The notes under the pieces: generated by a model
Told to the model about the DNA's origin: nothing
Databases searched by the model: none
What the model saw: the letters and a program-made list of their open reading frames with translations, nothing else
Assembly (NCBI RefSeq): GCF_958295425.1
Contig: NC_081154.1
Span: 3,073,139 to 3,137,138 of the forward strand
DNA: 64,000 nt
Source: Solea solea
Taxonomy: Eukaryota > Chordata > Actinopteri > Pleuronectiformes > Soleidae
Reading direction: 5' to 3'
Translations under genes and position numbers: made by a program
Shown: piece by piece, positions 12,383-25,697 of the stretch
Layout of the letters: each line of letters starts with the position of its first letter
Position numbering within the stretch: the first letter of the stretch is position 1

Positions 12383-12422
<40 letters not shown>
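12383..12422. repeat. (AT)20 microsatellite
   Basis: Uninterrupted AT repeats; a cruciform-prone dinucleotide tract. Confidence 0.95.
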
Positions 12423-12429
<7 letters not shown>

Positions 12430-13299
12430 CATTTCTTTTTTTGTTTTCTTGCAAAAGGACGATGCCGACTTGTCCTCCTCCTCTCTTGCTGCCACCTTGA
12501 GTTATGCACTGATCTATCATTAATAGCTTCATTAGCATTTTCCCTCTGAGGTGCTGGTGTATGTAGTTCAAACCACGCCGTGAATGCTCGTATCATTTAG
12601 CAAGTGAAAATCCCGAGTTCCTTCTTTCCTGTAAGAAATAATGCACCAGTACAACACTCCCTCCTCTGCAGCCCTTTAAGGCCTCCTATAAAGTGTGTTT
12701 CCTGTAAAAAAAAAAAAAAAAAATGCAATATTCTGGTCAATTGTGAAGAAGAGGAAAATTCAATTCAAACCTTATATACACTCCATCCAAGGCTGCAGGA
12801 GAAAGCATAGAGAGAAAATCAGTTTTTGATGCTCAACAGCAACAGTGCGGCAGATCTGAGCAGCTGAGCCTGCAGATGAGTGGCAGTCGCCTGTGAAGTT
12901 TATCTTGGCGAGAGGCGGCCCCCTTGTTGATTGCTCACCAGAGTCTGTGGTTGAAATCCCAGGGAACACAATATATAAGCTTGCCACTAGAGTCTCAACA
13001 ACTGTCTGGAAGTCAGTTGTGTTGCGGTGCTGGTGTTGGTAATTTCAGATTGGATGTGGCCTCTTTCCTCAGGAGCTGTTACTGGCTTTGTAAGGTTCAC
13101 ACTCGGCTGGCCAGAGTGGTTTTGTCGGAGTTGATTGTTTATTTTTCTTTTGGAGAGAGAGAGGGAGGGAGAGGGAGGGAGAGGGAGGGAGGTTTGTATG
13201 TATGAGATGGATGACGGAAACATGGAATGCGGTTTGGACCGTAAACTCGTGGGAATTTTTATTTCCTGGTTTCCTTTTTACAGTTTTAACTTGCTCAAA

Positions 13300-13450
13300 A
13301 TGTGCAGTGGTCAGGCGTGCAGTAATTTGGCTCCGTTGGGCGCGTTGCACAAGTTTCTCTGCAGGCCATTATGCTGGGCCATTTCTTGGAGAGAGGCACT
13401 GAGACGAGGCCATTTTAATAAATAAACTCTTAAGAGAGTGGGGAACAATG
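13300..13450. promoter_or_regulatory. Candidate conserved non-coding element
   Basis: Unique sequence with GTAATTTGGC, GGCCATTATG and CCATTTTAATAAATAAAC. It looks constrained by composition but no alignment was possible. Confidence 0.25.
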
Positions 13451-13959
13451 GATAATGCTTGGCTGCGTCCTCCCGTGCTGTTTTCTCTTCTGACTTTGCC
13501 TGGCTGGATTTTGATTCCAGTGCAGTTTGTTTGAAGGTTTTTGTTTTTGTTTTTGTTTTTTTTGAAGAAATGGAGAGATTATAGATAATCTACTTCACAT
13601 AATATGGGCCAGTACATGGGCAATAATGCAAGAAACCAAGAGCATATGAGCCGTTCTCCACCCACCTCATAGTTACATGGTGGATGATGCTGGGAGATAT
13701 TAGATGGGCTGATGGAGTGCTTTGATGTTCAAGTTCCCCTTCATATGATAGTGGGATATGTCTTTAAGTATGGGGGGGGGGGGGGAGGGGCTGCAAAGAA
13801 GTGAAACAGCTTAGGGGGGAAAAATGAGGGTTGTATGGTGGAGGAGGGAAGGAGCCGGGGCGCGGTGCTGATGGGAAAGAGACAAATGGCGTGCCAGTGT
13901 CAGAAGTGGTCATATACCGAGGAAAGAGTAGTGGAGAATGAGAGGGAGGATGGAAGGAG

Positions 13960-14080
13960 GGCTTGACTGATTAACCTGTTTACCTCCCTGAAAATGCTCC
14001 AGGCGCCATTCTGATTAAAGTTCAGTCTTTCATCTATCATCGCCGTGGCCGGCTCGAACCCTCAGAGATGCCGATACCAA
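13960..14080. promoter_or_regulatory. Candidate conserved non-coding element
   Basis: Unique stretch with GACTGATTAACCTGTTTAC (forkhead-like TGTTTAC), GGCGCCATTCTGATTAAAG and CTATCATCGCCG. Inferred only. Confidence 0.25.
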
Positions 14081-14084
14081 ACAC

Positions 14085-17000
14085 TGTCAAAACCATGGAG
14101 CCTCCAGCCTGAGCCACCAACACCAACGCCACCGCCGTCACTCCCTCCAACAGCAAACCTCACGGTCTCAACCAACACCCTCGTTCGCATCTCATCCTTC
14201 CTCGTTATCTCTCGATTTTCCAGAAACCTACCTCCTCGTGTTTCTTTCTTTCTCCCTGCGGAGTTTGTGTGTGTGCCACTCTGTATCTACTCCTCCCTCT
14301 TCACTCCTATAAGCTTCTTGCTCTTAAGACTTCACTGGGAACAGTACTTGTGTGTGTGTGTGTGTGTGTGTCTCAGTCTGTTTCCTCCAGTGACAGGCTT
14401 TACCAACTCAAGGCTTTTAGCACCTCCAGCATAATGCGATTACACCCGTTTGGGGATGTGATATTGTCAGCGGCTTTCTATAAATATCCCTCCAGTTGCA
14501 GGCGCACAGCAGCACTGCGAGTGGACTGGAAACAATGACAGGCAAATGCAGCGCTGCACACAATGTTCTGGCCACTCAAGCACAAATGTTAGCCCTTTAA
14601 AAGCTTTTTGCCACGTCACAAATCAAGTGTATGTGAGGCCAGCAGCCAGATGGGGAAAGTGGATGACATGGGGCCGGCAATTGGCGCTAAAGTGAAGGTC
14701 GTGCAGGTGCAGCAGAGATGTGCAACAAACACAACAATGTCAGAATAAGAGCAAATACCCAGAGTTGTACACTTAGTGGTTGGGCTCAAGTGACAAAAGT
14801 AATTATAATTCTCAGGAGAAAAGAAAAAAGCTGGCGTGATTACACCCAATGGGCATGGGTGCGACAACAAACCATAAAGACTTTACATGGGACATTGCTG
14901 TTCATTACCCTTTCCCACCGCATCGTCAACATTGACTATTTTTAACCATAACCATAACCGCTCCCTAACCTATCCAAGTGAATATTATTGTAATCATAAC
15001 GAGAAAGCTCCACTAACTTTTATGTAGTGCTAATTATAACCCGCAGGCTCATATTTATATTAAATATGAATGTACAGCAGATGTTATAAAGATTCCCCCC
15101 AAACATTTTCTGGTCGCAGCCCAGTGAGAGTGTGTATTACACATTTTATTGGTGGAAATCCAAATATTTGGGTGTAGGTTTTGGGCTCCACCAGCTCTGT
15201 TGGAAACTTGTGCTGATGTCCAGCCGCTTGTGTGAAAGTGTAAAACGTTGGCCGTCGCAACTGCAGCACATTCTCTCTCAGAGCTGATCTGGTTTGGACC
15301 CCTCCCTCCTCCCTCCGCTTCTCATTGATGGCGGAGAATGAGGTCAGTGCAGTGTTTGATGGTGCTTTTCGCCATCCTCACAATCCTTTATTTCGAAACG
15401 GCTTCTTCTTTTGTTTGTTTTCTCGGCCTTTGTTTTCTTTACCATCCGTGACTTGTCTCTGTGTCAGGGCGAGCTGACTGAAAACACATGGCACTCGGGC
15501 CTCGGTGTTGTCAGTCAGACCAAAACATCGAAAACACAACCGCTGAAATTGCGCTTACTCAGTTTTTCCAAAACGCCAAGGTTTGTTTGGCATTTTTAAC
15601 AGTTTATAGTGTAAGGAATGAATTTGATTTATGCCGCCCCCCAAAAGCAACGAGTAATGAAGCCCTGTCGGAGGTTGCGTAACGCATAATTATAAACAGC
15701 GTTGTGAAATGAAAATGTTCAATTCGTATTTGTCTTAGGACCTGATGGGAAACACTTGGATTTGTCTGTTTTGTTTCACTACACAAACATAAATAAACAT
15801 GTGGCCTGTTGTGTGGCTGTTGTCCCACACACAGATCTGCACACATCTGTGTACACAAAATTAGCTGCTGTTATGGGTCTACACGGAGCCCAGGCCTGGG
15901 GGCAAAGTGGTGAAGGTTCAGGTGATTCTGCTGCAGCTCAGACAGCTTATATGGTCTTGCAGCGGCCTGTGATGGACTGATTTAATCCTACTGATGGCGC
16001 TCATAAGACACAGGAAGAGGGATAGATGTGTGTACACACACACACACAGAGTCACCCTTCAGTCATACATGTGGACATAACCGTGTGTGTGTGTGTGTGT
16101 GTGTGTGAAAAAGAGAGGTCAGAAGGGCTAACACAGTACCCTGGCTGTTCTCAAGGTTAATATGAGAGTGACAGCAGCTGCTGTTAGTGGCCTTCAGATG
16201 GCTTCCACCCCCCCCCCCCACCCCCCATCCGTGGTGCCGATTCATCGCGATAGCAGCAGTGCATTAAGATGTAACGGCCTCACTCCCGGGTGTCACTCGG
16301 CCCACTTTAGACGACGCCTACCTCATACCTTTTGCATTTCCTATTAACTCCTATTGTCTACTAAGAGGATAGGTGTTTCGCTCCCATGTGTTGCTCGCCG
16401 CTTCCTCTCTCCGATGTCATTATTTCATGTCGCCCCGGTTGTCTTGCTAATTGAAATACCTCTGACATTGCCTGTACGGTCCATTAAGGGGGGGGGGGAC
16501 ACGAGTGTCACCAGTGCTTTAGGGTTAGCTCATTCACTTATGTGGAGAAGAAAAAAAAAACATCCAAGAAGCATGTTGAAGTCTCGCCCAAACCGTCCAA
16601 ACCTCATTTACATTTTAATTCAAAGACATTAAGCAGATGCTCTTATCAAGCGCAGGTTGATGTTAAGCGTCTTGCTCAAGGACCTTAGGTGAGGAGCGTT
16701 GCGCAGTTAAATGAAAACAGTCATTTTCTATTGTTTTTTTTTTCATGCTTAATAGTCACGTTTTATTTTTAGCTTCAATTTAAAAAAAAAAAAAAAAAAG
16801 GAAAAAGTCCCAGTGCTGTCATTTTTAGCAGAGCCTTGATGGGGAAAGAGGAAGATAGCGACTTTAAAGGAATTAGAAAATAGTAGGGAAGTTAAAAAAG
16901 CATTTACACCCAACCATAAAATGTTTTTAAGCTTTATTTAACGTCTTCGTATGGATTGCTGTTGCCGTGATCACACAGTTCAGTCGAAACAATAACACAA

Positions 17001-19105
17001 GACCTCGTCTGTCTCGACGTCTCGTGGCTTCTGTGGCGGAATGAAACGCCGTCGATTCGCGACGACTGCTCGTCGCAGGGAAAAAAATAGAAGAACAAAC
17101 TGGCTAAAAAAGAATATTTCCTTCCTCACTGTGATGTTTCATAGGGGGTTCCCAGGCACGGGTAAAAGCGGCTGTTTATTTGAAGTATTCCCATATTTGA
17201 AGTCATTTTTTTCACATTATACCATTAAAATACAAGCACGATAAGTGTGGTTTGGCAGAGAGTGTGGATGGCAGTGGGCGGGGCCGACGCCCGGGCCTAC
17301 ATGAAGAATGATGATGTTGTTGACTCACTGTCGGCCGGATGCCAATCAATCAATTAACCAATCAATAGTCATCTGGTGAGCGCCTGAGGACTCTTGGGAA
17401 AATCTCCCTGAAACACTCAAATCAATTACTTTTTGCCACAGCCACAGGCTCACACTCACACACACACACACACACACAGGTGCACACACACATTTATACA
17501 CTTATACTCACGCAGGCCTACATGTAAAAGTCACTGCCTCCCCTCCTCTCTCCCACATGTCCAGACAGACGCGCAGGCATCAGATTGCAGTGCCATGGGA
17601 AAAAGAAAAATGAGTAAATTCTGTCTCTCTTCCCTCATTCCTCATCCCCTCCTCTTCTCTCCCTCCCTCCCTCCCTCTCCCTCTCTCTCTCTCTCTCCAG
17701 TCTAATGGAAAGCAGCATACCCTGGCTGCCGTCAGCAGCTATATCCAGCTACACTATAACACTGTTAATAGATAGGCCTGGCAGCTTATGGAGCCCATGC
17801 ATTTTTAAATGTGAGTTTTATGACTCCTGGAGAGGAGAGGAGAGGAGAGAGGAGAGGAGAGGAGAGGGAGGAATATGCTTCATATTTGTTCCCTGAGTGT
17901 GTGTCTCAAAAGAGACAAAGAGAACCCCCGGCAGCTTCTACAGGTTTAAGTGTTCAGTATTTAGTGAGAACTACTCCTACGACCCCTGGCTCTCTTAAAC
18001 CCTGGAGTAATTAACATCAGTGGTAAAAACCCTGTGTTTGTTGTCCTGCTATTTCAAATATCTGCCGTCTCTTATTGCGCTAAGACATGCATGCGACCAA
18101 CTTTCACTCGCATCGTTCTAATCCAACAGTGCCAAAACGACAAAGCCGAGACACAAGGTCACTCTGGCCGTGAACCCTGTTATTAAACAGGATATAGCTG
18201 CTGAGTCCAGCTGTTGTTTTTACATTTTTATATTGTCTCAGATGCCCCCCCCCCCCGTATGCCACGTGGATTAATATACATACAAATATGACACTTAGAT
18301 ATACAGTCTATGCATTTGCCTAATGTATCCTCGTAATCTTGCAGCTTTAGATTTGTGCAAATCTCATTCACACACAATGCGTGTCGTTAACATGCATGCG
18401 TGTCCTACAGAGGTCACGCATTGTTGACCTCCAGTGTGTAGCTTATCTAGGACTGCCCTGACCCACAAACCCCTGCTTCCACTAACAACATACACACACG
18501 CACGCATAAACAAACACACAGCACAGCATCCAGCAGCACTCTCATCTCACTGTTCTCCACATGCTGCTTTTGTTGGCGCGCTTGTCTCGCTCACGGCACC
18601 AGCAGGAAGCTACAGAGTTATACATCCCCCCCCCCCCCCCCCAGGGGGAGAATCACATGTAGAGAGAGAGGGAGCCCAGTTTAATTCACACCAGTAAACC
18701 ACAACACCCCAGCAGTGTCATGCCATGTTGACATGTGGGTACAAGCCGGGCTGCTGCAGAATTCCTGCACTGTGCCGAGGCCCGTGTGTTTGAGAGGCGA
18801 TATCTGTGTCCTGCAGGAGCTCGTTGTACTGTTTGATTGTGGTGCTTTCCATTTGTGGTGAGAATTCACGAGATCCTGGTCGGAATGTGCCCCTCAGGTT
18901 GGATTTCCAACTCGGGGAAAGTCGACCTCACAATAAGCAACAGCCACACTACAGCTGATCATTCACACACTGCAATGAGCTTATATTATGAAGTCTTCAC
19001 TACATATAATTATTACCTTTTTAATATAAATGGAACGGAACGGGCAAAAGTAGAAGAAGTGAATCACAGCCTTTGGCATCAATTTGAAAACAGTTCATTG
19101 AGAAA
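14085..19105. other. Non-coding stretch, no gene seen
   Basis: GT tracts near 14.35 and 16.1 kb, CA near 17.46 kb, poly-C near 16.21, 18.25 and 18.63 kb, poly-A near 16.78 kb, CT/GGAGA near 17.7-17.87 kb. The unique parts (15.1-15.9, 17.9-18.5 kb) show no domain-encoding frames. Confidence 0.6.
17640..17875. repeat. CT-rich tract and GGAGA minisatellite
   Basis: A pyrimidine tract of CCCT/CT repeats at about 17659-17699, then (GGAGA)n from about 17830 to 17868. Confidence 0.9.
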
Positions 19106-19109
19106 AGTC

Positions 19110-19440
19110 GTCATTTTTTAAAGTCTGATTTTAGTCAGACTAAGACAACAATTTGGTTTTCTTAATGTCATGTAATCATATTAGTCACACTAAAATGGAG
19201 CTAGCTAGTCTAGTCTAGTCGGACTAACGATTCATAGTCCGATTACTCCTGCATGTATACGCTTAGTCGGACTGGAGTTGGACTTGGTGTTCTGTGCATG
19301 CACCAAAATGAACTCTGTGGTCTACGGAGGTGAAGTCAGACATACGCGGCCAATAATCGGACTCTGCAAGTTGTCCGGTTGCCTGTCTTAGTCAGACTAC
19401 GGAGTGTCTTAGTCAGACTATGGAGTGACACGCATGCAGC
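19110..19440 (+). mobile_element. TTAGTCGGACTAA-family element
   Basis: Carries the family blocks AGTCTGATTTTAGTCAGACT, TTTGGTTTTCTTAATGTCAT, GTCGGACTAACGATTCATAG, TACTCCTGCATGTATACGC and TTAGTCGGACTGGAG. A 3' part (AGTCAGACATACGCGGCCAA, CAAGTTGTCCGGTTGCCTG) is also found near 60.05 kb. Self-complementary GTC(C/G)GAC motifs recur throughout. Resembles a non-autonomous DNA transposon; no name assigned. Confidence 0.7.
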
Positions 19441-19488
19441 CAGAGGAACACATTTGAAGCATAACTCCTTCCTTGCATGTGTGTGTTT

Positions 19489-19490
<2 letters not shown>

Positions 19491-19522
<32 letters not shown>
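19491..19522. repeat. (TAA)n microsatellite
   Basis: About ten TAA units directly after the TTAGTCGGACTAA-family element. Confidence 0.95.
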
Positions 19523-19984
19523 GTAACACGGCTGTTATCAGCTGTGCTGCCTGGAGGAATCACAGACTGTCCTTTCAAGAGGGCACACCCGCTCTGAGGA
19601 ACAGGGCTCGTCTGATCCTCCGACAGGCCAGTGGCGGCATAAACAGGAAGAGGCCCTGCACTTGAGTACGTCATTCGCTCTCGTGTCATTGGATCCTCTG
19701 TGTTGAAATGTGCCGAAGTGTTTCGCATAACATTGTTAGGCCGATTTCCTGAGGAGGTACACTGAAGGTGACACACACATACACACACACACACACACAC
19801 ACAAGCACAGTTGATTAGTGTGAGTTGGCTGCAAACATCCTTTTTCGAGTGCAGTCGTGCTGTGCTTTCCCTCATGAGGATGGAGAGCGATGTTAATGTC
19901 CTGGTGGAGGTGTGCGCTCCTATCTTCTTCTGCTTATGCCTATACAACACGACTGTGTTTTTACAGTAGTTATTAGTGCGGCGT

Positions 19985-20025
19985 CCTTAGAAGAATAGCT
20001 GCACAAACCTGTGTGTGTGTCAGCT
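19985..20025 (+). repeat. Microsatellite-bearing dispersed repeat, AATAGCTGCACAAACC type
   Basis: AGAATAGCTGCACAAACCTG leads straight into GT repeats. The same junction is found at 26753 and 51282, and inverted near 38985-39010. Confidence 0.65.
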
Positions 20026-20763
20026 GATGGGGGTTGTTGAGTCTCCTGGAGTTCTGGACTTCATTTGCGCTGGGCCTCTCCCTCTAACTGGAACAAGGTT
20101 TAGGCAAACACACACACACACACACACAAGTATGGGCAAACTCAGCTCCGTGTCCATGTGCAGAACTCTGTATTGTTCTTATTGTATTTGCTGCACTCTC
20201 AAATACTCTTTCTCTTTCTTCCAGTACTTACTGGTACATGACTGACAATGGAGGCTGTCCTTCGTTTTCATATGAAGGACTCCATCCTAAATGTCCTAAA
20301 GGTTTTATGGTTATGTCCTCTATTATCTGTATTAATTATAACATGATGATGAATGTCCCCCTGTCCTTAAGAATGTACCTCTCTGTGTTATTGTCATTGA
20401 TATAAAATGGGCATGGCGATGAAGGTCTAGTGCTTTTGCTGCTGTAGAGACAGCGTGCTGGCAAACACTGGAATGAATGAGTTGTATAGTTGTTCAGACG
20501 AGAGGAGATCGTCCACAAGAAGACAAGTTCCACAATGAGTCGACTGTTTTGTTGCATTTCCAGTGCATTGAATGTGCTTGTTGCAGGTTTAATTTGATTA
20601 ATTATGTTCATTTCTCAAGCCAATTACCTTGGTTTTTTAATTATATTTATTTCACAATTAAAACTCTCAACCTGTCTTTTAGATATGTTTAAAAAAAAAT
20701 GTAAAAAAATCGCTCTATAGTTCTTAGCGGAAAATTTACTAGAAATTTTCACCACTGCCTCTA

Positions 20764-21060
20764 AGGCAGAGATCTCAAACTCGCGGCCCGAGGGCCACAC
20801 ACGGCCCCCCAATCAATTTAATATCAAGTTATTTCTGTATGTTTTTTTATTTATTTTGCACCGTATATACGTTGATATTGTGAACAATTTGTTGTTCCAT
20901 ATGAAAACAAGACACTTTTATTTTGAAATGACGCGAAGTATAAGCATATATGCTGTCATTTTTATATCTTTTTCTCAAAGAGTTGACCAAATGGTTAAAA
21001 AATCTTAATAATGTTCGTCCGACATCCAACTTGCACTTTTAAAGTAAGTTTTTAGAGAAA
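20764..21060. mobile_element. hAT-like end, incomplete element
   Basis: CAGAGATCTCAAACTCGCGG followed by CCCGAGGGCCACACACGGCC resembles one hAT-type terminus. AT-rich sequence follows, but no matching inverted end was found before the LINE relic at 21084. The right limit is approximate. Confidence 0.5.
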
Positions 21061-21083
21061 GTTTAATGAACTCCAAAGACATA

Positions 21084-21280
21084 TTTGAGAAGAACCAGTC
21101 TGGTTTCTGGGCTAATCACAGAAGTGGACTTCATGGCACTAATCAAGGTTGTAAATGAGCTCGGTTGTAATCTTGACATGAAAAGAATTGCAGTATTAAA
21201 AGTGCCGCCTTTGATAATGTTGATTCTCTTAGATAGACTTCAGACTCCTGGTCGGTTTAACTGGTTCGAGCTGATGCCTG
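21084..21280 (+). pseudogene. Decayed LINE reverse-transcriptase fragment
   Basis: Translations in two alternating frames recover the conserved fingers/palm region of non-LTR (L2/CR1/Rex-like) reverse transcriptases: FEKNQSGFWANHR from 21084, then ALIKVVNELGCNLD in the next frame, then SAAFDNVDSL from 21201 back in the first frame, then LLDRLQT. The family usually reads QSGFR..HSTETAL..V.NDL...LDLSAAFDTVDH..LL.RL. Several frameshifts make it a dead relic on the + strand, with no catalytic YADD motif in the fragment. It is adjacent to a hAT-like relic. Confidence 0.7.
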
Positions 21281-21299
21281 TAACGTCTATTTAGTATCA

Positions 21300-23280
21300 A
21301 GTGTAAGCAGAACTGAGGGGTTTGCTGGGCACGCTGATCGTACACAGGCTATTTATTTAGGACAAAGGGCACACAGGCCTTGATTGTGCTACATCATCAT
21401 CGTCATCAGCCATGGACTCTGAGGTTTTGTCAGAGGGATTATTAAAGCGGGTAAGTGGAGGACCTAAGGAAACGAGAGCTTGTAGTAGGACAGTATACCA
21501 GAGGGCTGACGGAGTGGAAGCAGTGTGTGAGTGTCAGGGAAAGAATAACATGCACTGCAGACCCCAGACCGCAGGAGGCACGACTGCTTTACCGCCGCCA
21601 AACCTCAGGCTTTTCTCAGGCTTTTCTCAGGCTTTTCTCAGGCTCTTCTCAGGCTCCATGTTCTGTTTGCTGTCGCATTGTTTCTCATTTAGTCTCCCTG
21701 CACCTTCTCTGTGTGCTCGTCTCTTCCTCACATTGACTGCTGCCATATTACTTTCATCCTCCACACTACACTGTTTCCCTCTGGGCGTGTTATTCTGACT
21801 CTGTCCACCTATCCAGAGCACATTTAGACTTTAACTCCCTCTCTGCGTTGGCCTTTTATCTCGTCCACCCCGCCCCCCTCTCTCTCTCTCTCTCTTGGCT
21901 TTCTTCCCTCTTTTTTTTTTTTTTTCCAGCTCTCTCGCGCTCACCTCTCCACTCTCTTCATATTTCATATTAAGCAATCCTTTCCACGGAGCCAGCTGTG
22001 TAAACAATAGGGACTGGCCCTCCGTGTTTTCTTAGAGCAATAGAAAAATGCCGGAAAAAACCGGGACACAAGGAGCTCGCCACACGCCGTCCACACGATG
22101 ATCTATGGCCCTTTGTCTCTCCGACCTCCTTTGAGCACAAGTGGGACTTTCTGGGCAGAGTGTTGGTTTTTGTGTGTATGTGAGGCCCAGTGTGTTTATG
22201 TGGGTGTGGGACCTTATCTGTTACCATAGCCCCCCCCTGCAAATATTGACAGAGCAGAGCAGCTACAGTGAGTAGCGTGAAAGCAAACGCCATATGTCAC
22301 GTTCAGTCAGATATGCCTGCAGTTATTTCACCAGTGGCATTCTGAGCGGGAAACACTCTGGCTCGGCTGCGTTGTTGAATTTTGCAAGAAAAAGCCGCCG
22401 CACCACCGTTACTGACGGATAGAGAGTAATCTCAGCTATGCATCACATGCCGTAGCCGGTCCATATTTAGCAGAGGCAGTGGTTCATGATCCTCGTCTAT
22501 CTATAGGTTTATCGTCTGGAAGCCAGTTTGTACAGAGACGTTCCTGGAAATGGCCGGCATTTCTGGGACTGAACACTTTTCACGCGACACTCTCGACTGT
22601 ATTTAATTGGCGAGTTGGCAGCCTGACATTGGCCGACATCGTTAGCCGCAGTCTGGGTGTGCATCTGTCAGAGTTTTTGTGGGACTACACGCGTGTGTGC
22701 AGGAGGGCAGATGGTCCAGTTCTGCCCGGACGGTCACACTGAAGCTCATTTTGTGTGAAGGAAGCATGATAGTGTCTTACCCTGACACACACACACACAC
22801 ACACAGCTTGTCCCTGGGTTTATTTCTTTTTTTTTTGCAGGTGCAGTGCTTGTTGGCATTTGAGATAATTAAAGGCTGACCTTTCAGAGGTGAGGCAGAA
22901 ATGTCACCTAGCCCGCTTCCCTGACAAGTGGATTCACCCCAACAGGGGGCCTTGACAAAACGGCTGAGGATTCTCACCTCATGGATGTGCACTTAACACC
23001 CTTTAGCCCTCTCGCGCCACAGTGTCTCGCTGTCACACCGTCTCAAAGCAGCACAGGTGGACAGAGAGCTGAGGTAGGAAGTGTTGTTGGGTCACATAGT
23101 TAGGAGGTCACTCTGAGAGGCTGCTGGATTCTCCAACGTTACTGAGATGACCTGAGAATCCATCTTGCTAAGCCCAAACCAACCGTGTTTAGTACTAACT
23201 GACAGAACTATTGGCAGCTTGATTGGTCTGTTTTAACGTGTGTTTGGGTGATGTTATCAGCATGATGATGGCCTTTGCTG
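21300..23280. other. Non-coding stretch, no gene seen
   Basis: Contains the 11-bp minisatellite at 21.6 kb, a CT/poly-T tract at about 21.88-21.93 kb and a CA tract near 22.79 kb. 22.0-22.75 kb is unique and moderately CpG-containing. No exon recognised. Confidence 0.55.
21603..21657. repeat. 11-bp minisatellite TTTTCTCAGGC
   Basis: About 4.5 copies of TTTTCTCAGGC, the fourth with C for T. Confidence 0.9.
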
Positions 23281-23284
23281 GACA

Positions 23285-23556
23285 AAGAACTATATCTGGT
23301 CAAACGCAAAGAGCGCGTTGGGTGTGAGTGGACGGCGCATGCGTGAACTGGAGTATGAAGCCCTGCTCACCAAGCTGAAAACGCCCCATTTCAACGCCCC
23401 AAAACCCCCGCTCAAACCAGACGTGTCCGAGGGAGCTGTAGACTCGTTCTCTTCTTCTTTGACAGGAATGCGTCCAATTCCCTGCGTCCAGAGTTGTACC
23501 GCCACCCGATGGTGAAGTGAGATACTACAGGACCCTGACGCATATACCAGGGCCTT
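23285..23556 (+). mobile_element. Dispersed MITE-like element, copy B
   Basis: Same family and orientation as 8.8 and 35.9 kb: AAGCCCTGCTCACCAAGCTG, AAACCAGACGTGTCCGAGGG, GGAATGCGTCCAATTCCCTG, right end ATATACCAGGGCCTT. Open frames across it are not coding. Confidence 0.7.
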
Positions 23557-24983
23557 TACCGTGTGTGGACTCCACCAAGCTAATCAAAATATACTTTTGA
23601 ATTGATTTAATGCAGATGCATCAGGGGCGCTCTCATTAAGTGTTTCCTCTCTGTTTGTTATGGCATCAAACCTGCCTCAGTTTAGATAAATGGTTGTGAT
23701 TGGTCCAAACCATTCATAATTTGTGTCCTCCACATCTTGCAAGATAGAATGTTTTTCCCAGTCTAGTGTTGTCATAGAGAATGGCATCAAACGCTGTTAT
23801 GCTGTTGTTCTTGTTGTTGTTGTTGACGACATTTTTACGTGTCGTTACAAGACGTGCATAGGACAACTACGTATCTACTAAATCTTGTTGTTAAAGACTG
23901 CAGTTTGGGGAATTGTGTCATTTCGGGTTTCTCTTAATGCATCCCCACCATCTTTAAAAGTAGAAAAGATAATCCAAGCTAAGTTAGCACAAACTACTCA
24001 TGACCACACCCAATTTTTTTTTTTGGCAAAAACCATTCTGTGAGTCAGTAAGTTTCGGTAAATGCGGCGTATAGAGTAAGACACTCCCTCAGGACACAGC
24101 GATGACGTGGACATCTGGTTCCAGAGATGACTTGGACACACACACACACACACACACAGTGGCTTCATGCATGACTGCACACACACCACATGAGCTCAGA
24201 CACTTGTTGAGACACAGTACACAAACATGTGTGTACATCAGCGCACATTAAACCACACACACACAGATGTACTCATGCGCGCACATTTTGCTGGTTCCTT
24301 CCTGCGATGCCCTGCTCCAGCCCTGAGGTACAGTATTATGTCCACCCACGCTGCTGTCCTCATAAAATTTTTAGTTCATCGTGCTTCAGCGACTTCCATT
24401 ATGTGTACCACTGCAAATTCTGTCGAGAGCCTGAGTCACAGCTCTCTCTCCCTGTCTCTCTCTCTCTCTCTGTCTGTCTCTCTCTCTCTCTGTCTGTGCT
24501 GTTAGAGACTGACAATCCACTCTGTGGTAACCAAGTAACCTGTGCTCTTACCTGTGGAGAGGTTTGTTTGTGCAAATCCACATGGGTCTTGTGTTTTCGG
24601 GGCGACTGATGCGCTGAAATTCCCAGTCTCGCTCCTTAATGGTGAAATACTATATAGTGTCATTGGGAACAGCAGGTGTAGAACATTGGTCATAATCACA
24701 TGACACGGTCGGGGGAAAGGAAAGAATATCACATCGCAGCGTGAGAGCAATTGACTGTGTTTATTGTCCTTCCGTATTCCTGACCTCAGGCTGTTATAAA
24801 CTGGACCATAAAAGACTTGGAATAGCCGTTACACTGCATGAGTTTATGCTCACTGCATTCCTTACGTTTTTTCCTACATGTGACTTGAACGAATATGGAC
24901 ATCATCCTGGATACCAGCACGGGAAACACGAATACAAAGCATGAAGTGTTCCCTAATGGCGTTGCCTCAGCACGGCACAGATA

Positions 24984-25345
24984 TTTTGCTTTTCCATTAG
25001 TGATAGTACGTGGTAACCGCGTTAATCTCCTACATTTTGCACGGAAATGTCTAAACTCTCATCGACCACGAGCCACAATCACAACCCGTTCAGTTCAGTT
25101 CAAGTACTAAACGATTCTGTGAACAAGTCTTTTTATAACAAGCTGATTCTAATGATTCAGTACAAAACCACCGCTTTACAAGTTTGTGTGTGTGTCGCGG
25201 ACAAAACAGAGTCTCGTGCACACTTTCATGCAGCCGTGCGGTGATGACCCCGCCCACGTTGACGAAGGAGGTACTAATGGAAAACCAATCAAACCGTGCA
25301 GAGCTGAGCCGAGCGAAGCCGGTACTATGCGATGGAAAAACGTCA
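24984..25345. mobile_element. Diverged copy of the same Harbinger-like MITE family
   Basis: The left end TTTTGCTTTTCCATTAGTG and the inverted right end TGACGTTTTTCCATCGCATA are both followed inward by ATAGTAC. The right end is followed by TAA. The interior includes GCAGAGCTGAGCCGAGCGAA, resembling the copy at 46.4 kb. Confidence 0.55.
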
Positions 25346-25697
25346 TAAAAACAAACACTCACAGTAATCACATGAGAAGCCAAATCTCCCTGTTTGTCAA
25401 CGAGTTGAACCTGTAATTATAATGTGTGTGGCATGGATGGGACTGTTTGCCTGGCAGCTCATTAGTGCTCTGTCAACACTCGCGCTTTTTTCTTTTTTCT
25501 TCCTCATGATAGTGAAAGCAACCGCTGTGTCTTCTCCTCTTCTCTGAACCTTTCACAGCACGTGCACATGCTCGCTGAAGCCTGTGCACATCAAAACACA
25601 CACATTTACATCTATTTACGTACACGTCACGCCGTGCGTCATATGTTGTTTGTTGTGTCAAGTCCAGCGTTTGCTGTCACAATCAATTACAGTCTCA

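Larger units (their letters stand above)
10220..13295. other. Non-coding stretch, pyrimidine-rich then unique
   Basis: 10.24-10.62 kb is CT-rich on the + strand, and open frames there are low-complexity. 10.78-10.98 kb and 11.3-12.3 kb are unique without recognised content. 12.38 kb is an AT tract and 12.7 kb a poly-A run; 13.15 kb is a GGGA tract. Confidence 0.6.
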
